Source: Anaerolineae bacterium (GTDB lineage: Bacteria; Chloroflexota; Anaerolineae; B4-G1). From it: DNA of 17,051 nt. Position 1 is the stretch's first letter, and each line of letters begins with the position of its first letter. The notes beneath the pieces were generated by a model. That model ran no database searches and was not told the origin of the DNA. It worked only from the letters and a program-made list of their open reading frames with translations. The translations under genes and the position numbers were made by a program. Location: assembly GCA_016783285.1 (NCBI GenBank), contig JADHWW010000040.1:1-17051 (forward strand). The letters are read 5' to 3'. This document shows, piece after piece, positions 1 through 10,200 of this stretch.

Positions 1-266
1 TCCGTGGTTGGTGGGGCAGCCATAGCGGGGGCTCGTCAGTCTGGTCGTAGCATCCACCGGATCGTGCCGCCGCCGGGCCGGGTGTGACCGTCATCACGTT
101 ATGTCAACTGAAGCTCTCTCGACCTTCAGGCCTTGCTCCCTGCCTCCTTCCCGCCGACTTGACAAATTTAGAAGATGCTCCCCCTCTCCTTGTCTCCCCT
201 GCTCCCCTGCTCCCTTGCTCCTCCGCTCAATCACGGCGCGTAATTCCTCGTCACCAGCCCTTCGAG
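1..266. other. Gene-poor left edge, no supported gene
   Basis: No coding region here can be supported. One plus-strand frame is open from the edge to a stop at 85-87, but the 28 residues it would encode resemble nothing I know. The minus frames past the 967-residue gene's stop are short. The stretch is pyrimidine-rich on the plus strand between about 130 and 230 and holds a tandem octamer array, listed separately. A 6-bp inverted repeat (CTGAAG at 109-114, CTTCAG at 124-129) is too weak to call a terminator. This is the 3' flank of the minus-strand operon, so the transcript end may lie here, but no stem followed by a T-run is evident. Confidence 0.5.
194..225. repeat. Octamer tandem array (CTCCCCTG type)
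   Basis: Four successive 8-bp units are visible: CTCCCCTG, CTCCCCTG, CTCCCTTG and CTCCTCCG, preceded by degenerate C/T-rich units from about 178. It lies outside genes, 40 bases past the stop of the SBBP gene. It has the same unit length as the arrays at 11375-11414 and 14380-14427, but a different unit sequence. Confidence 0.75.
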
Positions 267-3170
267 TCACCTCAGGACAAGCGGCAGGTAGATGGGCCAC
301 ACGCAGGTAAAGTTCCATACCTCGTTCGACCACTCACAGTCCGCCAATCCCCCGTCCACCGGATGGACGCAGGCCCGGTTGAGGATGAGCGGAGCGAAAT
401 CGGCCGTGCCGGTGACCTCTACCTGCACGGAGAAGGACACGGTCGTGGGGAGAGTCGCGGTCAGGCTCAGCGTGCCGCTTATGGCATCAGCGACCGGGTC
501 GTAGGCCACGTCCGATGGTGCGCTCAGCGAGCCGCTGATGTACGCGGTGTACGTCGGCACCGGGTCGTACAGCACCCGGGTGCGGTCGTTAGGGTAGACG
601 AGGCGCACCGTGTAGGTCACCGCGTCGCCGTAGCTCACAGCCTGCCAGGGCGGGATGGCGCTCTCCTTGACGATGTGCAGCCCCACAAAGTCCTGTCCGC
701 TGGCGCTGGGCGGAATCGTGACCGTGCGGGTTCCCGGCGAGAAAAAGTAGCCGGACCGGCTGGGGGTGAGGGTGTACGCGCCGGGCGCGAGGTCGGTGAT
801 GGTGTACCGGCCGCCGGTGTCGGTGGTGCCCTGGTACGTCCCCCCGGCCGAGACCTGCACGCCCAGGAGGGGCTGGCCCTCTGTGTCTACCACCGTCCCG
901 GTGATGATGTAACTGGGCTTGACCTGCAATTTGGCCACAAAGGCGTCGTAGCAAGGATTGGAGCCGCAGGTCCCGCCGCCAAAGGTGGTGTCGTAGGCCC
1001 CCTCGGTGGTGGGAAAATCATCCGAGGCGGTGCGCCCGGCCACATAGACGGTGTGCTCTCCTCTCACGACGAGGTCCCCTCCATAGTCCAGGTAGCTGCC
1101 GCCCAGGAAGGTGCTGTAGATCAGATCTGCTTCTCCGGCCCCCTGGGGGCGCAGACGGGTGACAACTACATCCGTGTAGCCCTGCCTCTCGCTCTGATAG
1201 GCGCCGGGCGTGACCGGGAAATCGTCCGAGTAGGTCTCGCCTAAGATGTAGATTTCGCCATCCCCATCCACGGCGATACCGTGGCCGCCGCCATCAATCC
1301 ACCATCCGCCCAAATAGGTCGAGTAGATCAAGTCGGCCGCGCCGTTGCCAGCGGGGTTCAGTTTGCTGACGAAGGCATCGCCGTAACCGTTATACGTCGT
1401 GTCAAAGGCGCCGGGCGTCGTGGGGAAATCATCAGCCCAGGTATCCCCCGTCAGATATACCATCCCCGCCGCGTCCACAGCGATGCCATTGCCCCCTTCG
1501 TTGATCGTTGCCGTTCCGCCCAAATACGTGGAATACAACATGTCGGCCGCGCCATTCCCGGCCGGGTCTAGCTTGAAAAAGACCACGTTGGTGGGGGAGG
1601 GGACACCGCCAGGCGGCAGCGTACCGTTGAAGGTGGTATCGTATGCCCCGGCGGTGGTAGGGAAATCACCGCTGGAGGTGCCAACCGCGTGAACGACGCC
1701 CTCTCCGTCTACGACAATTTCCGTGACGTAATCATGATATATCCCGCCAAGGTAGGTGCTGTAGAGCAGGTCGTTCTGGCCCTGACCGGCGGGATTTAGC
1801 TTGCTCAAAAATACATCAGTGCTGTACCCAAAAGTTCGATCGTATGCTCCGTCTGTAGTGGGAAAATCCGGATCCCCGGTGGTGCCGGTAACATAGATCA
1901 TGCCTGCTCCATCCACGGCGATTGCGCTCATGTTGCCAGTGGTACCAGGAAGGTGCGTTGAGTAGGCCAGCCCGCCTGAGCTATCCAGTTTGACGAGTAT
2001 GTTGTCGAAACCGGTGCCGGTGCTGTCGTAGGCGCCCGGGGTGGTAGGGAAGTCCGCCGCCGTCGTCCCTCCTGACAGATAGGCAACACCACTACTATCA
2101 ACGGCAATGTCGTGCGCCCCCTCCACCTTGGGATACTCGTATATGGTTTCGTCTCCCCCGATGAAGGTGCTGTAGACCAGGTCACTTCCCGCCGCGTTCA
2201 ATTTGGTAACAAAGATGTCCTCGTTCCCGGTCAGGGTGGTATCGTGCGCGCCGGGGGTAGTGGGAAACGTGGGAGTCGCCGTACGGCCCGCCATGTACAT
2301 GGCGCCGTCATCGTCCACGGCCAGAGGGCCTCCTTTATCATTGTTGTCGCCACCCAGGAAAGTGCTGAAGAGCAGATGGTCCGGGTTGTCCTGGAGGGCG
2401 TGATTCGTGAGGCGTGAGGCGTGAGGCGTGGCGGGCGCAGCAAAGGGAGAGGTCACGTCAAAGGTTTCCGGGGCTGTATGCTGGACGGTGGCTTGACCGG
2501 AGAGCGCGGTGTCGGGCGCAGCCGGCAGGGGCAGGGCCAGGTCGCCCACGGCGGTGGACAGGCGCAAGGTGGCGCCATCCAGGGTTACGTCGTCGGCCCC
2601 CTCCACGCGGAGCCGCACACCCCCACCCTCACTCCCTCCCCCTGGTAGGGGAAGGGCCGGGGAGGGGGTCTTGGCCACCAGTCGCCAGGTCCAGCGATTG
2701 TCCTGGCCGGTGATCTCCAGGTCCACGCCGGGGTAGAGGTCCACGTAGCGCACGCCGCCCCAGACAGGCACATCGGTGCACCAGTGGGCCGGGTCGTTGC
2801 CGTGGTAGTAGTTGACCACCGTTTCCAACCGGTCGAAGGGTTCCAGGCGGGGGTGAGGGCGTTGTCCTGAGCCTGTCGAAGGATTGGCGCCGGGGAAGGA
2901 GAGGCGCAGGGACACGGCGCTTTTTACCACCCACAGCGCATCCTCGGCCAGCCAGAGGACGCCGCCGTTGGCCCCGCGCACCTGGAAGCGGGCGTCGGGG
3001 TGGAACTGGCCGGCGTTTTCGATGAACAGCAGGATGGACGTATTGGCCGGTGTAGATACCGGCTCTTGCGACGGCCGGGCAAGCGGCGCCGAAACCACGA
3101 CGACCGGCAGTAGCAACAGTCCGATGACCAGGGGGATAGAAAGCCATTTGACCCCGTGTAGATAGTTCAT
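267..3170 (-). CDS. Secreted SBBP beta-propeller protein
   Basis: A 967-residue exported protein, probably an extracellular or cell-surface structural or adhesive protein with no evident catalytic site. An N-terminal hydrophobic signal segment (about 8-30) is followed by the domain typical of SBBP proteins (about 45-160; 'FIENAGQF', 'VNYYHGNDP', 'RYVDLYPGVDLEI'). Seven repeats follow at about 265-750, each with an '(L/I)YST(F/Y)LGG' strand, an 'AVDxxGxxY' strand and a 'DFPTTPGAYD' motif, which fits one seven-bladed propeller. A carboxypeptidase-regulatory-like beta-sandwich lies at about 753-830 ('ITGTVVDTEGQPLLGV'), then a DUF11-like domain to about 955, then the tail 'IYLPLVLR'. The start is supported by GAGGAGGT five to six bases before the ATG. 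It follows the 309-residue gene after 63 bases and is probably last in the operon. Three repeat-derived insertions lie near residues 97-102, 167-184 and 247-255. The biological role is unknown. Confidence 0.88.
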   Translation of the reverse strand: MNYLHGVKWLSIPLVIGLLLLPVVVVSAPLARPSQEPVSTPANTSILLFIENAGQFHPDARFQVRGANGGVLWLAEDALWVVKSAVSLRLSFPGANPSTGSGQRPHPRLEPFDRLETVVNYYHGNDPAHWCTDVPVWGGVRYVDLYPGVDLEITGQDNRWTWRLVAKTPSPALPLPGGGSEGGGVRLRVEGADDVTLDGATLRLSTAVGDLALPLPAAPDTALSGQATVQHTAPETFDVTSPFAAPATPHASRLTNHALQDNPDHLLFSTFLGGDNNDKGGPLAVDDDGAMYMAGRTATPTFPTTPGAHDTTLTGNEDIFVTKLNAAGSDLVYSTFIGGDETIYEYPKVEGAHDIAVDSSGVAYLSGGTTAADFPTTPGAYDSTGTGFDNILVKLDSSGGLAYSTHLPGTTGNMSAIAVDGAGMIYVTGTTGDPDFPTTDGAYDRTFGYSTDVFLSKLNPAGQGQNDLLYSTYLGGIYHDYVTEIVVDGEGVVHAVGTSSGDFPTTAGAYDTTFNGTLPPGGVPSPTNVVFFKLDPAGNGAADMLYSTYLGGTATINEGGNGIAVDAAGMVYLTGDTWADDFPTTPGAFDTTYNGYGDAFVSKLNPAGNGAADLIYSTYLGGWWIDGGGHGIAVDGDGEIYILGETYSDDFPVTPGAYQSERQGYTDVVVTRLRPQGAGEADLIYSTFLGGSYLDYGGDLVVRGEHTVYVAGRTASDDFPTTEGAYDTTFGGGTCGSNPCYDAFVAKLQVKPSYIITGTVVDTEGQPLLGVQVSAGGTYQGTTDTGGRYTITDLAPGAYTLTPSRSGYFFSPGTRTVTIPPSASGQDFVGLHIVKESAIPPWQAVSYGDAVTYTVRLVYPNDRTRVLYDPVPTYTAYISGSLSAPSDVAYDPVADAISGTLSLTATLPTTVSFSVQVEVTGTADFAPLILNRACVHPVDGGLADCEWSNEVWNFTCVWPIYLPLVLR
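2407..2430. repeat. In-frame heptamer array (GTGAGGC)
   Basis: Three exact GTGAGGC units (2407-2413, 2414-2420, 2421-2427) and a partial fourth lie inside the SBBP gene, in the linker between the N-terminal domain and the first propeller repeat. In the minus-strand frame they encode part of the segment 'ATPHASRLTNHA'. The linker position suggests the insertion was tolerated because it avoids folded domains. Confidence 0.8.
2620..2670. repeat. C/G-rich palindromic repeat inside SBBP gene
   Basis: A C-rich stretch (2620-2644) faces a G-rich stretch (2648-2670) around CCCCTGGTAGGGG, so the whole can fold back imperfectly. It is read through in frame as 'PSPALPLPGGGSEGGG' in the SBBP protein, between 'RLVAK' and 'RLRVEG', where SBBP proteins normally continue as a beta-strand. 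It resembles the dispersed 'TLTPSPSPxxGRG'-type palindromes I recall from Chloroflexota genomes; that comparison is from memory. Confidence 0.6.
2865..2883. repeat. TCCTGAGCCTGTCGAAGGA dispersed repeat
   Basis: A 19-base copy of a repeat I recognise as dispersed in many GC-rich genomes, half of a TTCGACAGGC/GCCTGTCGAA palindrome. Here it is read in the minus frame as 'PSTGSGQ' inside the SBBP protein. A related, more complete palindrome sits in the regulator gene at 12201-12231. Confidence 0.65.
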
Positions 3171-3233
3171 TTGTACCTCCTCAGGTGTGATACTTTGGTG
3201 CTTCGCTGGTGGTGACTACTTGTTTTGTTCTGG

Positions 3234-4163
3234 TTATTTGACACCTTTGAACACAAGCGGCAGGTAAACGTAGTGTTTGCCTTCCCCAAACAGGGCGAAC
3301 TCGCTCAGGTGGCAGATAGGCACGGCCAGCCAATTTCCGTCGGGACGACGGTCGTAGGTGGAGACTGGTGTGCAAGTCGTGGCTGCGTCTACCCACCCGC
3401 CGCCATCCCAGAAATCCAGCGTCAGGGCGTCCTCTCCCAACCACACTACATCCGCTTCGCTGTAGTGGATGGTGATGGTGACCGGTTTCGAGAATGCAAA
3501 ACCCTGCTGCGCAGAGCCGCCCAGGTACGCCTCTAGACCGAAGGCATGACCCGCAAAACTCAGCATTGCAGGTGCGGGGTAACCTGGCGCGGAGAACGGC
3601 GTATAGGTCAGGTTGGTGGGCTGGCTCACCGCGCCGGGTGGAACGGCCACCGTGGTGTCGTTGCCCTGAGGATCGGTGTAGGTCAGGGTACCGCCTGCGT
3701 CGGGAGTAATCTCTTCCGTGACGGGGGCCACGACAGCCCGTGATACCAGGTTGCCAGCGTCGTCGTAGGTGAAGACGATGGACCTGTTATCGCCATAGTC
3801 CGCCAGCACCAGCCGGCCCGTGTCGTCGTAGGTGTAGGTGACGGTGCGGGAGGCGGATTGCGGATTGAGGATTGGCGATTGCGGATTGGAAATCGGGAGC
3901 TGCGCGTTGCGTGTTGCGTGTTGCGTATTGCGTGCTGCAACCGGGGGGCTGGCAGGTGAGGACCGCTCACTGTCCACTGTCCACTGTTTATGGATTACTG
4001 GAAACTGGTTACTGATCACCGGTGACTGTTCACGCACCAAACCCGTCTGGCCAATCATTGGATCGCCTGTCGGGTCACCTCGTACCGGGGCAGCGACCGC
4101 AAGCAGGCACACGCTGATCAGCGTAATGAACAGTATCCTGGACATCATCTTTTTTTCGAACAT
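3234..4163 (-). CDS. Secreted protein with one YD-repeat pair and a beta-rich domain
   Basis: A 309-residue exported protein of unknown function. Residues 1-29 form a signal peptide (basic start, then 'ILFITLISVCLLAVAAPVRG'). Residues about 44-103 are low-complexity and encoded by a heptamer array. One RHS/YD repeat pair follows at 107-145 ('YTYDDTGRLVLADYG', 'FTYDDAGNLVSR'). Residues about 147-285 look like a ZU5-like beta-sandwich ('GGTLTYTDPQG', 'VAVPPGAV', then 'ICHLSEFALFG'). The tail 'HYVYLPLVFKGVK' matches the end of the next gene's product. The start is supported by AGGAG seven bases before the ATG. It sits 80 bases after the large RHS gene and 63 before the SBBP gene, on the same strand. 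It is in the downstream position where an immunity gene would sit, but the signal peptide and repeats argue against that role. It could be a recombined RHS fragment or an anchoring module. Confidence 0.8.
   Translation of the reverse strand: MFEKKMMSRILFITLISVCLLAVAAPVRGDPTGDPMIGQTGLVREQSPVISNQFPVIHKQWTVDSERSSPASPPVAARNTQHATRNAQLPISNPQSPILNPQSASRTVTYTYDDTGRLVLADYGDNRSIVFTYDDAGNLVSRAVVAPVTEEITPDAGGTLTYTDPQGNDTTVAVPPGAVSQPTNLTYTPFSAPGYPAPAMLSFAGHAFGLEAYLGGSAQQGFAFSKPVTITIHYSEADVVWLGEDALTLDFWDGGGWVDAATTCTPVSTYDRRPDGNWLAVPICHLSEFALFGEGKHYVYLPLVFKGVK
3853..4033. repeat. Three heptamer tandem blocks inside the 309-residue gene
   Basis: Block one (3853-3894) is six 7-mers of GCGGATT type. Block two (3904-3938) is five of GTGTTGC type. 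Block three (3971-4033) is nine of the form TGnnnAC (TGTCCAC, TGTCCAC, TGTTTAT, GGATTAC, TGGAAAC, TGGTTAC, TGATCAC, CGGTGAC, TGTTCAC). All lie inside the gene and are translated as Asn/Gln/Ser/Thr-rich peptide (for example 'ARNTQHATRNAQ'). A 7-bp period cycles through three frames every 21 bp, so the phase is neutral and stops are avoided. Confidence 0.88.
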
Positions 4164-4243
4164 TTTTCAGCTCCTGGTATTTGTGGTATTTGTGCTTCAC
4201 CGTTGGATGTTACGTTTGTCGAAAGCGGCTGCGTGCTGCCCCC

Positions 4244-7200
4244 TCAATGGCATAGTACCTGCCCGGTAGGTCTGACATCATACTGGGCACCAAAGGAGGC
4301 ATTGTAGGTGCCCGGAGGTTTGGTGGAATACACAGGTATGCCTGCGCCGATTTCTCCATACGCGGGCGCGGAAGGGCCCGCGAAAAGGCCGAAAAACCCT
4401 CTCAGTACATCGTAACCACCTGAGAGCACGTAGGCTGATGCACTCACCAATCCGCTTCCAACTGCATGTACAGCCTGGAATGACAATTGGAGGCCGCTCG
4501 TCATTATGTCCCTCGGGTACGATCCGAGGGTGCCTGCGTGTGCCGCCGCACTACCCCAGGGCATCTCTCCATACATTTCATAATAGTCTTTATAAATCTC
4601 CGAGTAACTCCAGACACCGTGGGTGTCCGGCTCGCCATATTCCACCAGGCCGATGAATATTTCTGCTGGCAACTCTACAAGAGCAATTCTTGATAGAGCG
4701 AAAATGTCCCAGGCGACCTGGCCAGGTATTGCAGCCAGGTTTCCCTCATCAAACGCCGAAATGCCGGGGATAAAGCTCCGCAGGATATCCAAGAGTTTCT
4801 CTTTTGTCAAAATACTCTGAAGGCCCTGGGCCCTGTTCGGCTTTAGTTTTCCAAAGACCTTGCGTACCAACTCGCGTCCAGCACGGCAAGCATCGGTCCC
4901 CATGGGATCAACGAAAGAGAGAGGATTGCACAAAGCGTAGATGTAGGGATTCAACTCTGGCACGCTCTCCAGGTCAGTACCCCAGGCTGAGTCCCTGGCG
5001 AGAAAGTGAGCGGTACCGGGATCGTAGTAGCGCGTGCGCATGTAATACAGGTCACCCGCTGCCATGACACCCCATCGTCCGGAGAAGGTGAAGGGCTGGC
5101 TGCTCGAACCGGTGTGCTGGATGAGCCTCCCATAGGGGGTGTAGGCATAGGCGTCGGTCAGCGCGCCGCTCTCACCGGTCAGGGCCAGGGTGGAGCCGGT
5201 GTGATCGAAATGGTAGAAATAAACCTTATTCCCTTCGGCGGAGTTTACACTGAGCGCAGCCGAAGTGCTCAGGGCAAGCCCATCGGCAGCATCAATCATG
5301 TAGAGCAGCCCGCCGTCTGGCGTCCAGACGTAGTAACGGGTGAATTGGCCCGTGGCCTCATCCCGCTCGGCCACGACGGGGGTCAGCGCCAGCGCGTGGT
5401 TGTAGTAGTAGCGGGTGGTTTGGCCGTTTTCGGTGCGGGTCAGCAGTCTACCCATGCCATTGTAGGACAGGGTGATGCTATCAATGCCAGTCAGCCGGGA
5501 GGCAGAATCCCAGGTATAGACATGGCTGGCGTCGGCGGTCAGGCGGCCACGGGAATCGTAGGTATAGCTCGAACTGCTGATTTGCGAGGCGGAGTCGTAG
5601 GACAGGTTGTCAAACTGTCCTACAAGATTGTCAGCCGGGTCCAGGGGCAGGCTGTAGGTCTGGGAGATCACCTGGCCGGCGGCGTCGTAGCCGTATCCCA
5701 GGTCAATCAGCGTACCATCCTGGATGTGGGTCAGCCGCGAGGCATCGTCCCAGCTCGGGGTCGCGTTCACCCCGTTGGAGCGCAGCACGTCGGTCAGGCG
5801 GCCGTCGTCGTCGTAGACGAACTGGACGGTGACGCCGGTCAGATTGTCGGTGACGTGGGTGAGCAGGTTGCGGGAATTGTATTGATAGGTCACAGTGAAT
5901 ACGTCGGCATAAGTCACCGTTTCCAGGCGGCCGCCGTCGTCGTAGTCAGCAAAAGACGCGATGCCCGAGGCCTGATCCATGGTGGTGATGACCTGGCTCT
6001 CTTCGTTGTAGCCGAGGCTGATGCCATCGGCCTCGGTCATCCGATTCAACTCGTCATAGGAGAAGTTCAGGTCGAGGCCGCCGGAGTACTGCTTGCGGGT
6101 GAGGTTGCCCGTCGCGTCGTAGGTGCGGGTCTCGGTCTCACCGGTGGGGCAGGTGATCTGCTCCAGGAGGCCGCGGGCGGTGTAGGTGTACTCCCAGGTG
6201 TGGGTCAGGGGGTCGGTCTGGCTCAACAGGCGGCCCATACTGGTGTAATCAAACCGCCAGGTCTGTCCGTTCAAATCGTGGATGACCTCGATCAACCCCA
6301 GGTCGTTGTACTCGTAAGTGGCTGAACGATTGTCGGGCAGGGTCACGCCGGTGAGCAGGCCGCGGTCATCGTAGTCGTAGGTCGTGGTGCGGCTCAGGGG
6401 GTCGGTGACGGCGGTGACGCGACTCATCTCATCGTAGAGGAAGGTGGTGGCATAGCCCAGGGGGTCAGTGATCACCGTGGTATTGCCGAGCGAATCGAGG
6501 CCGTAGGCGGTGACGAATCCCTGGGGAGTGGTCCTCGAGACGACCACTCCTTCTTCGGTGTGGCCGGTCTGCCAGACCTTGCCGGCCGGGTCGGTGGTCT
6601 GGTTGAGCCAGTCCCGGGGATCGTGCTCGTTGGTGGTGGTGTTGCCATTGGGATCGGTGATTGTCTCCACGCGGTTCATCTCGTCGTAAGTCTCCGTGGA
6701 GGTATTCCCCCGCCGGTCTGTTGTCTGCCAGACCAGGTCCATGGCGTTGAACGCGTACGCAGTCTGCTCGCCATAGGCGTTGTAGACGTACTGCAGGTTA
6801 CCGTTGGGATCGTACTGGTAGGTGGTGGTGTTGTTCCGTTCGTCAGTGAGTACCGTCACCCGGTCGTTCAGGTTGTAAGCGGTGTAGGTGGCGTTTCCGT
6901 CGGGATGGGTTACCTGGTTCTGCCGCAGGTAGGGATCGTAGCCGTGGGTGGTGACGCCCAGGTCCGAGTCGGTGCTGGAAGCCAGGGTGCCGTCGGGATT
7001 GTAGGTATATTCCGTCACACCGTTCAGGGGATTGATGAGCTTGCGCACCTGCCCGCGGTCGTTGTACTCGTAGGTCCAGGTCTTGCCGGCCTGGTCGGTG
7101 CGGGTTTCCATGTTGCCGTCGTCGTAGTAGGTGTAGCTCTCGGAGCTTCCATCGGGGTAATCCACCTGCTCCACGTAGTAGGAGGTGAAAGTGACGGTGT

Positions 7201-10200
7201 CGCTGTTGAGTGGATTGGTGCAGGTATGTTGCTGCGAGGTATAGGTGTAGTGGGTGGTATGCCCCTCGCTGTTGGTGACGGCGGCATATTCCCCGCTGGC
7301 GGGGTGGTAGTCGAAGGTGATGACGCTGCCCTCCCGGTCGGTGGCGGTGCGCAGGTGGTACTGACCGTCGTAATCCATCGTCATGCAGTTGCCCAGAAAG
7401 TCCTCGCGGGCAGTGGTCAACCCCCGATTGTCAACATAGTACACAACGCGACCGCCGTCGGGGTGTACTTCCATATTGCGGTGACCTCCAAAGTAGAACG
7501 TCGTCGTGTTGCTCAAGGCGTCAGTTTGGGTGATCACCCGGCCCAGGGTGTCGTAGATGTTGGCGGTCACCGTGTGCCCCCGGGGCGTCGTCACGGTGGT
7601 CAGGCGGTGCGCGTCGTCGTAGCCGTAGTGAGAGGCGTAACCCTCGGCGTCGTGGAAGGTGGTCAGTTCGTCGTCGGTGTACTCAAAGGTGACGGCGCGG
7701 CCGGCCTGGTCGGAGACAGAGGTCAACAGAGTCCCGCTGTAGACGAGGGTGAGGGTCTGGCCCAGGGTGGGGGCGCCGACGGATTGGAGTTTGCTCTCGC
7801 CGTCGTAGGTGTAGGTCAGCGTGTTGCCGTTGCCATCGATCCAGAAGCGGCCGCGACCTTCGGCATCGTAAATCATGCAGGCGGCTCCCTGTTGCACATA
7901 GGTGTAATCACCCTCCTGGACAAGCACATAACGGACACCCGGCGGGGGGTTGTTGCTGCCGTCGGCCAGACGGATGTATTCCAGACTGGTAGTACTCAGG
8001 TGCACAGTGACAGCATTGTCCAGGAGTTGATCCATAGCCCACTTGGTTGCCAAATCGGCGGTCATCCAGCCCTGGATGTTCTCTTCGTTCGCCATCAGGT
8101 CGAGGATCACCTGGGCGTAGACGATGAGGGCCGCCGCGTCGGTGGGTTGGCGCTGGCCCAACCCGGGGCCATAGTCGCTGTGGGGAGCCAGGGAGAGATT
8201 ATGGTTATGCGTCCAACCATACCCCAGCGGTCCCAGAGCGTAGTTACCGTTGCTGTTGTAGGAACGGGAGAAGTTCAAACTCAGCAGGCCATCTGGCCCG
8301 GCTATCAGATCTCGCTTTCCGAAATGGAAAGCCCCGGTAACCATGTCCACCGGGTCATCACTCTCCAGGGTCTCTGTCTCTTCCTTCTCGTCCTCGAGCA
8401 ATCCCCATTCTTTGAGCATATCAAGGATTCCTTTGATCAGAATATCCCAGAGCCCGCTACCAGCCCCGCCAAACCACCCACCGCCGATCCACATCCCCAT
8501 GCCGCTGCCCTTGTAGCTGATGACCCCGACGCCATACCATTGGTTCAGGTTGATGGCGCCATTTTGGGGTAGCACAACTGTGTTTCCATTGTTGATATCG
8601 TCCTTGATCAGGTTCAAAGCCGCCCAGTGATAATCTATCAGATTCTCTTGCACGCTATTCCAGTTGTCAGCATCGGCCAGAAAGGTCATATCACCGGCAG
8701 CGTTGTTCAAGTGGAGCAGCTTGATGCTGGAGACGGCCTCCCGGTCGCTGCCCTGCATCTGTTCCAACATGCCATGCTCCAGGGCGCTGGCCATCATCGC
8801 GTAGGCCCGGTGGGCGGTGAGGGCCGACGCGCCGCCGGATGGAGCGAACGACGTGGTGCTCAAGGGCAGGTCGATAGAGTACCCCTCTTCCTGGCTTATC
8901 CGCCCCAGCAGGTGATGCTGGATAAAGATACCCTCTCCGACCTGGCCCAACAGGCGGGTGAACAGATGGTCCTCGTGGCAATAGGTCAGCCCCATCAGCC
9001 ACAGCCCCTCGCCCCGCACCGACTCGGATGTGTCTGCCAGGCCGTCGTGGACGTACTGGTCGAGCAGGCGGCTGCGGCTGGCCATGAGGTCAGGGGAGGC
9101 GGCGCCAAAATCGTGGACGATGACATAGTCGGAGCCGCTTGCCAGTTGCATGTCCCCCGATTGGTCAGCATAGGTCCCGCCGTTGGCCGCGTAAGGATGG
9201 TCCACGGTGAGGGTCAGGTCGTACCAATTTCCAGGGGATGTGGCATTGCCGGTCGCAACGGCTGTGCCATCCACCCGCAGGACCGGCCTATAGTTGTCGC
9301 TCTCGTCGTAAAAGATGGAGACCCGCTGCCCGGCGATCTGAAAGGTGTAAAAGGTGTGGTCAATGCCCTCGCCCTCGTGCTCCACGCGCAGGCTGTGGCG
9401 GTAGGCGTCGGGGATGGTCGGGTACGTGCTCTCGTTTGTCACATCCAGAGCGTAGGGCAGATCCGTAGGGTAAGCCGTCATCTCGGTGGCGAGAATCTCG
9501 CGCCCGCCGATGACTTCTGCCAGGGTAGCGTCGGGCAGGTTGGTCTGGATATAGTCCACCAGGTTCATGCTGTAGGTGATCAGGTCCGCCCGGATATTAC
9601 CATCGTTCATATACTGGACGAAATCGCTGGCCACGATGGCCTCCTCCTGGGCACGGGTCATAAACGTGGCCCGGTCGTAGCCGCTGGCGGCCTCCAGGTC
9701 TATGCCGCCGATTTCGGCATATTCCTTCATGGCCGGGTCAAAGACGTAGGTCTGGCTGCCGATGGTCGCCTGCGCCCAGACGCGGGTGATGCGGTACGCA
9801 CCGCCCAGGTTCGCGACCGGCACGCCGCCGTAAGCAAACATGGTGCCCACCGCCGCGTTCCCCACACCGAGCCAGTTCGCCAGGCGGTCCGTGCTGTAGG
9901 TGACGTTGCCCACCGCATAATCCACGGTGTAGCCAGCGGCGCGCATCAGGGCGATGAACAGCGAGGTCTGGTCCCAGTCGTTGCCCCGGCCGGCCAGCAA
10001 CGTGGTCGTGGCGCCGTTCACCGAGCCAAAGATGGGGACGTACTCGACGTGGTTGTGGACATAGTCAAAGATGAGTTTGGGCTCGTGCTCCAGGGCGCGG
10101 GCCAGGGCCTGGATCTCGACGGTGGCCTCGGTCTCGGAGGCGGGGATGCCGTCCGGGGTGCGTGAGGCCGGTCGTGGCCGGCCGGAGAGGATGCGCCGGG

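Noticed and set aside
109..129. Terminator for the minus-strand operon
   Set aside because: The stem is only 6 bp with no T-run in the minus direction.
3853..4033. CRISPR-like array
   Set aside because: Units are 7 bp with no spacers and the region is translated; there are no cas genes in the window.
84..10165. Long open frames on the plus strand at 84-1244, 5006-6325, 6560-8572 and 8627-10165
   Set aside because: They lie antisense to well-recognised minus-strand genes, have repetitive Gly/Val/Ala-rich translations mirroring the YD and SBBP repeats, and lack ribosome sites. They result from GC-rich codon use on the other strand.
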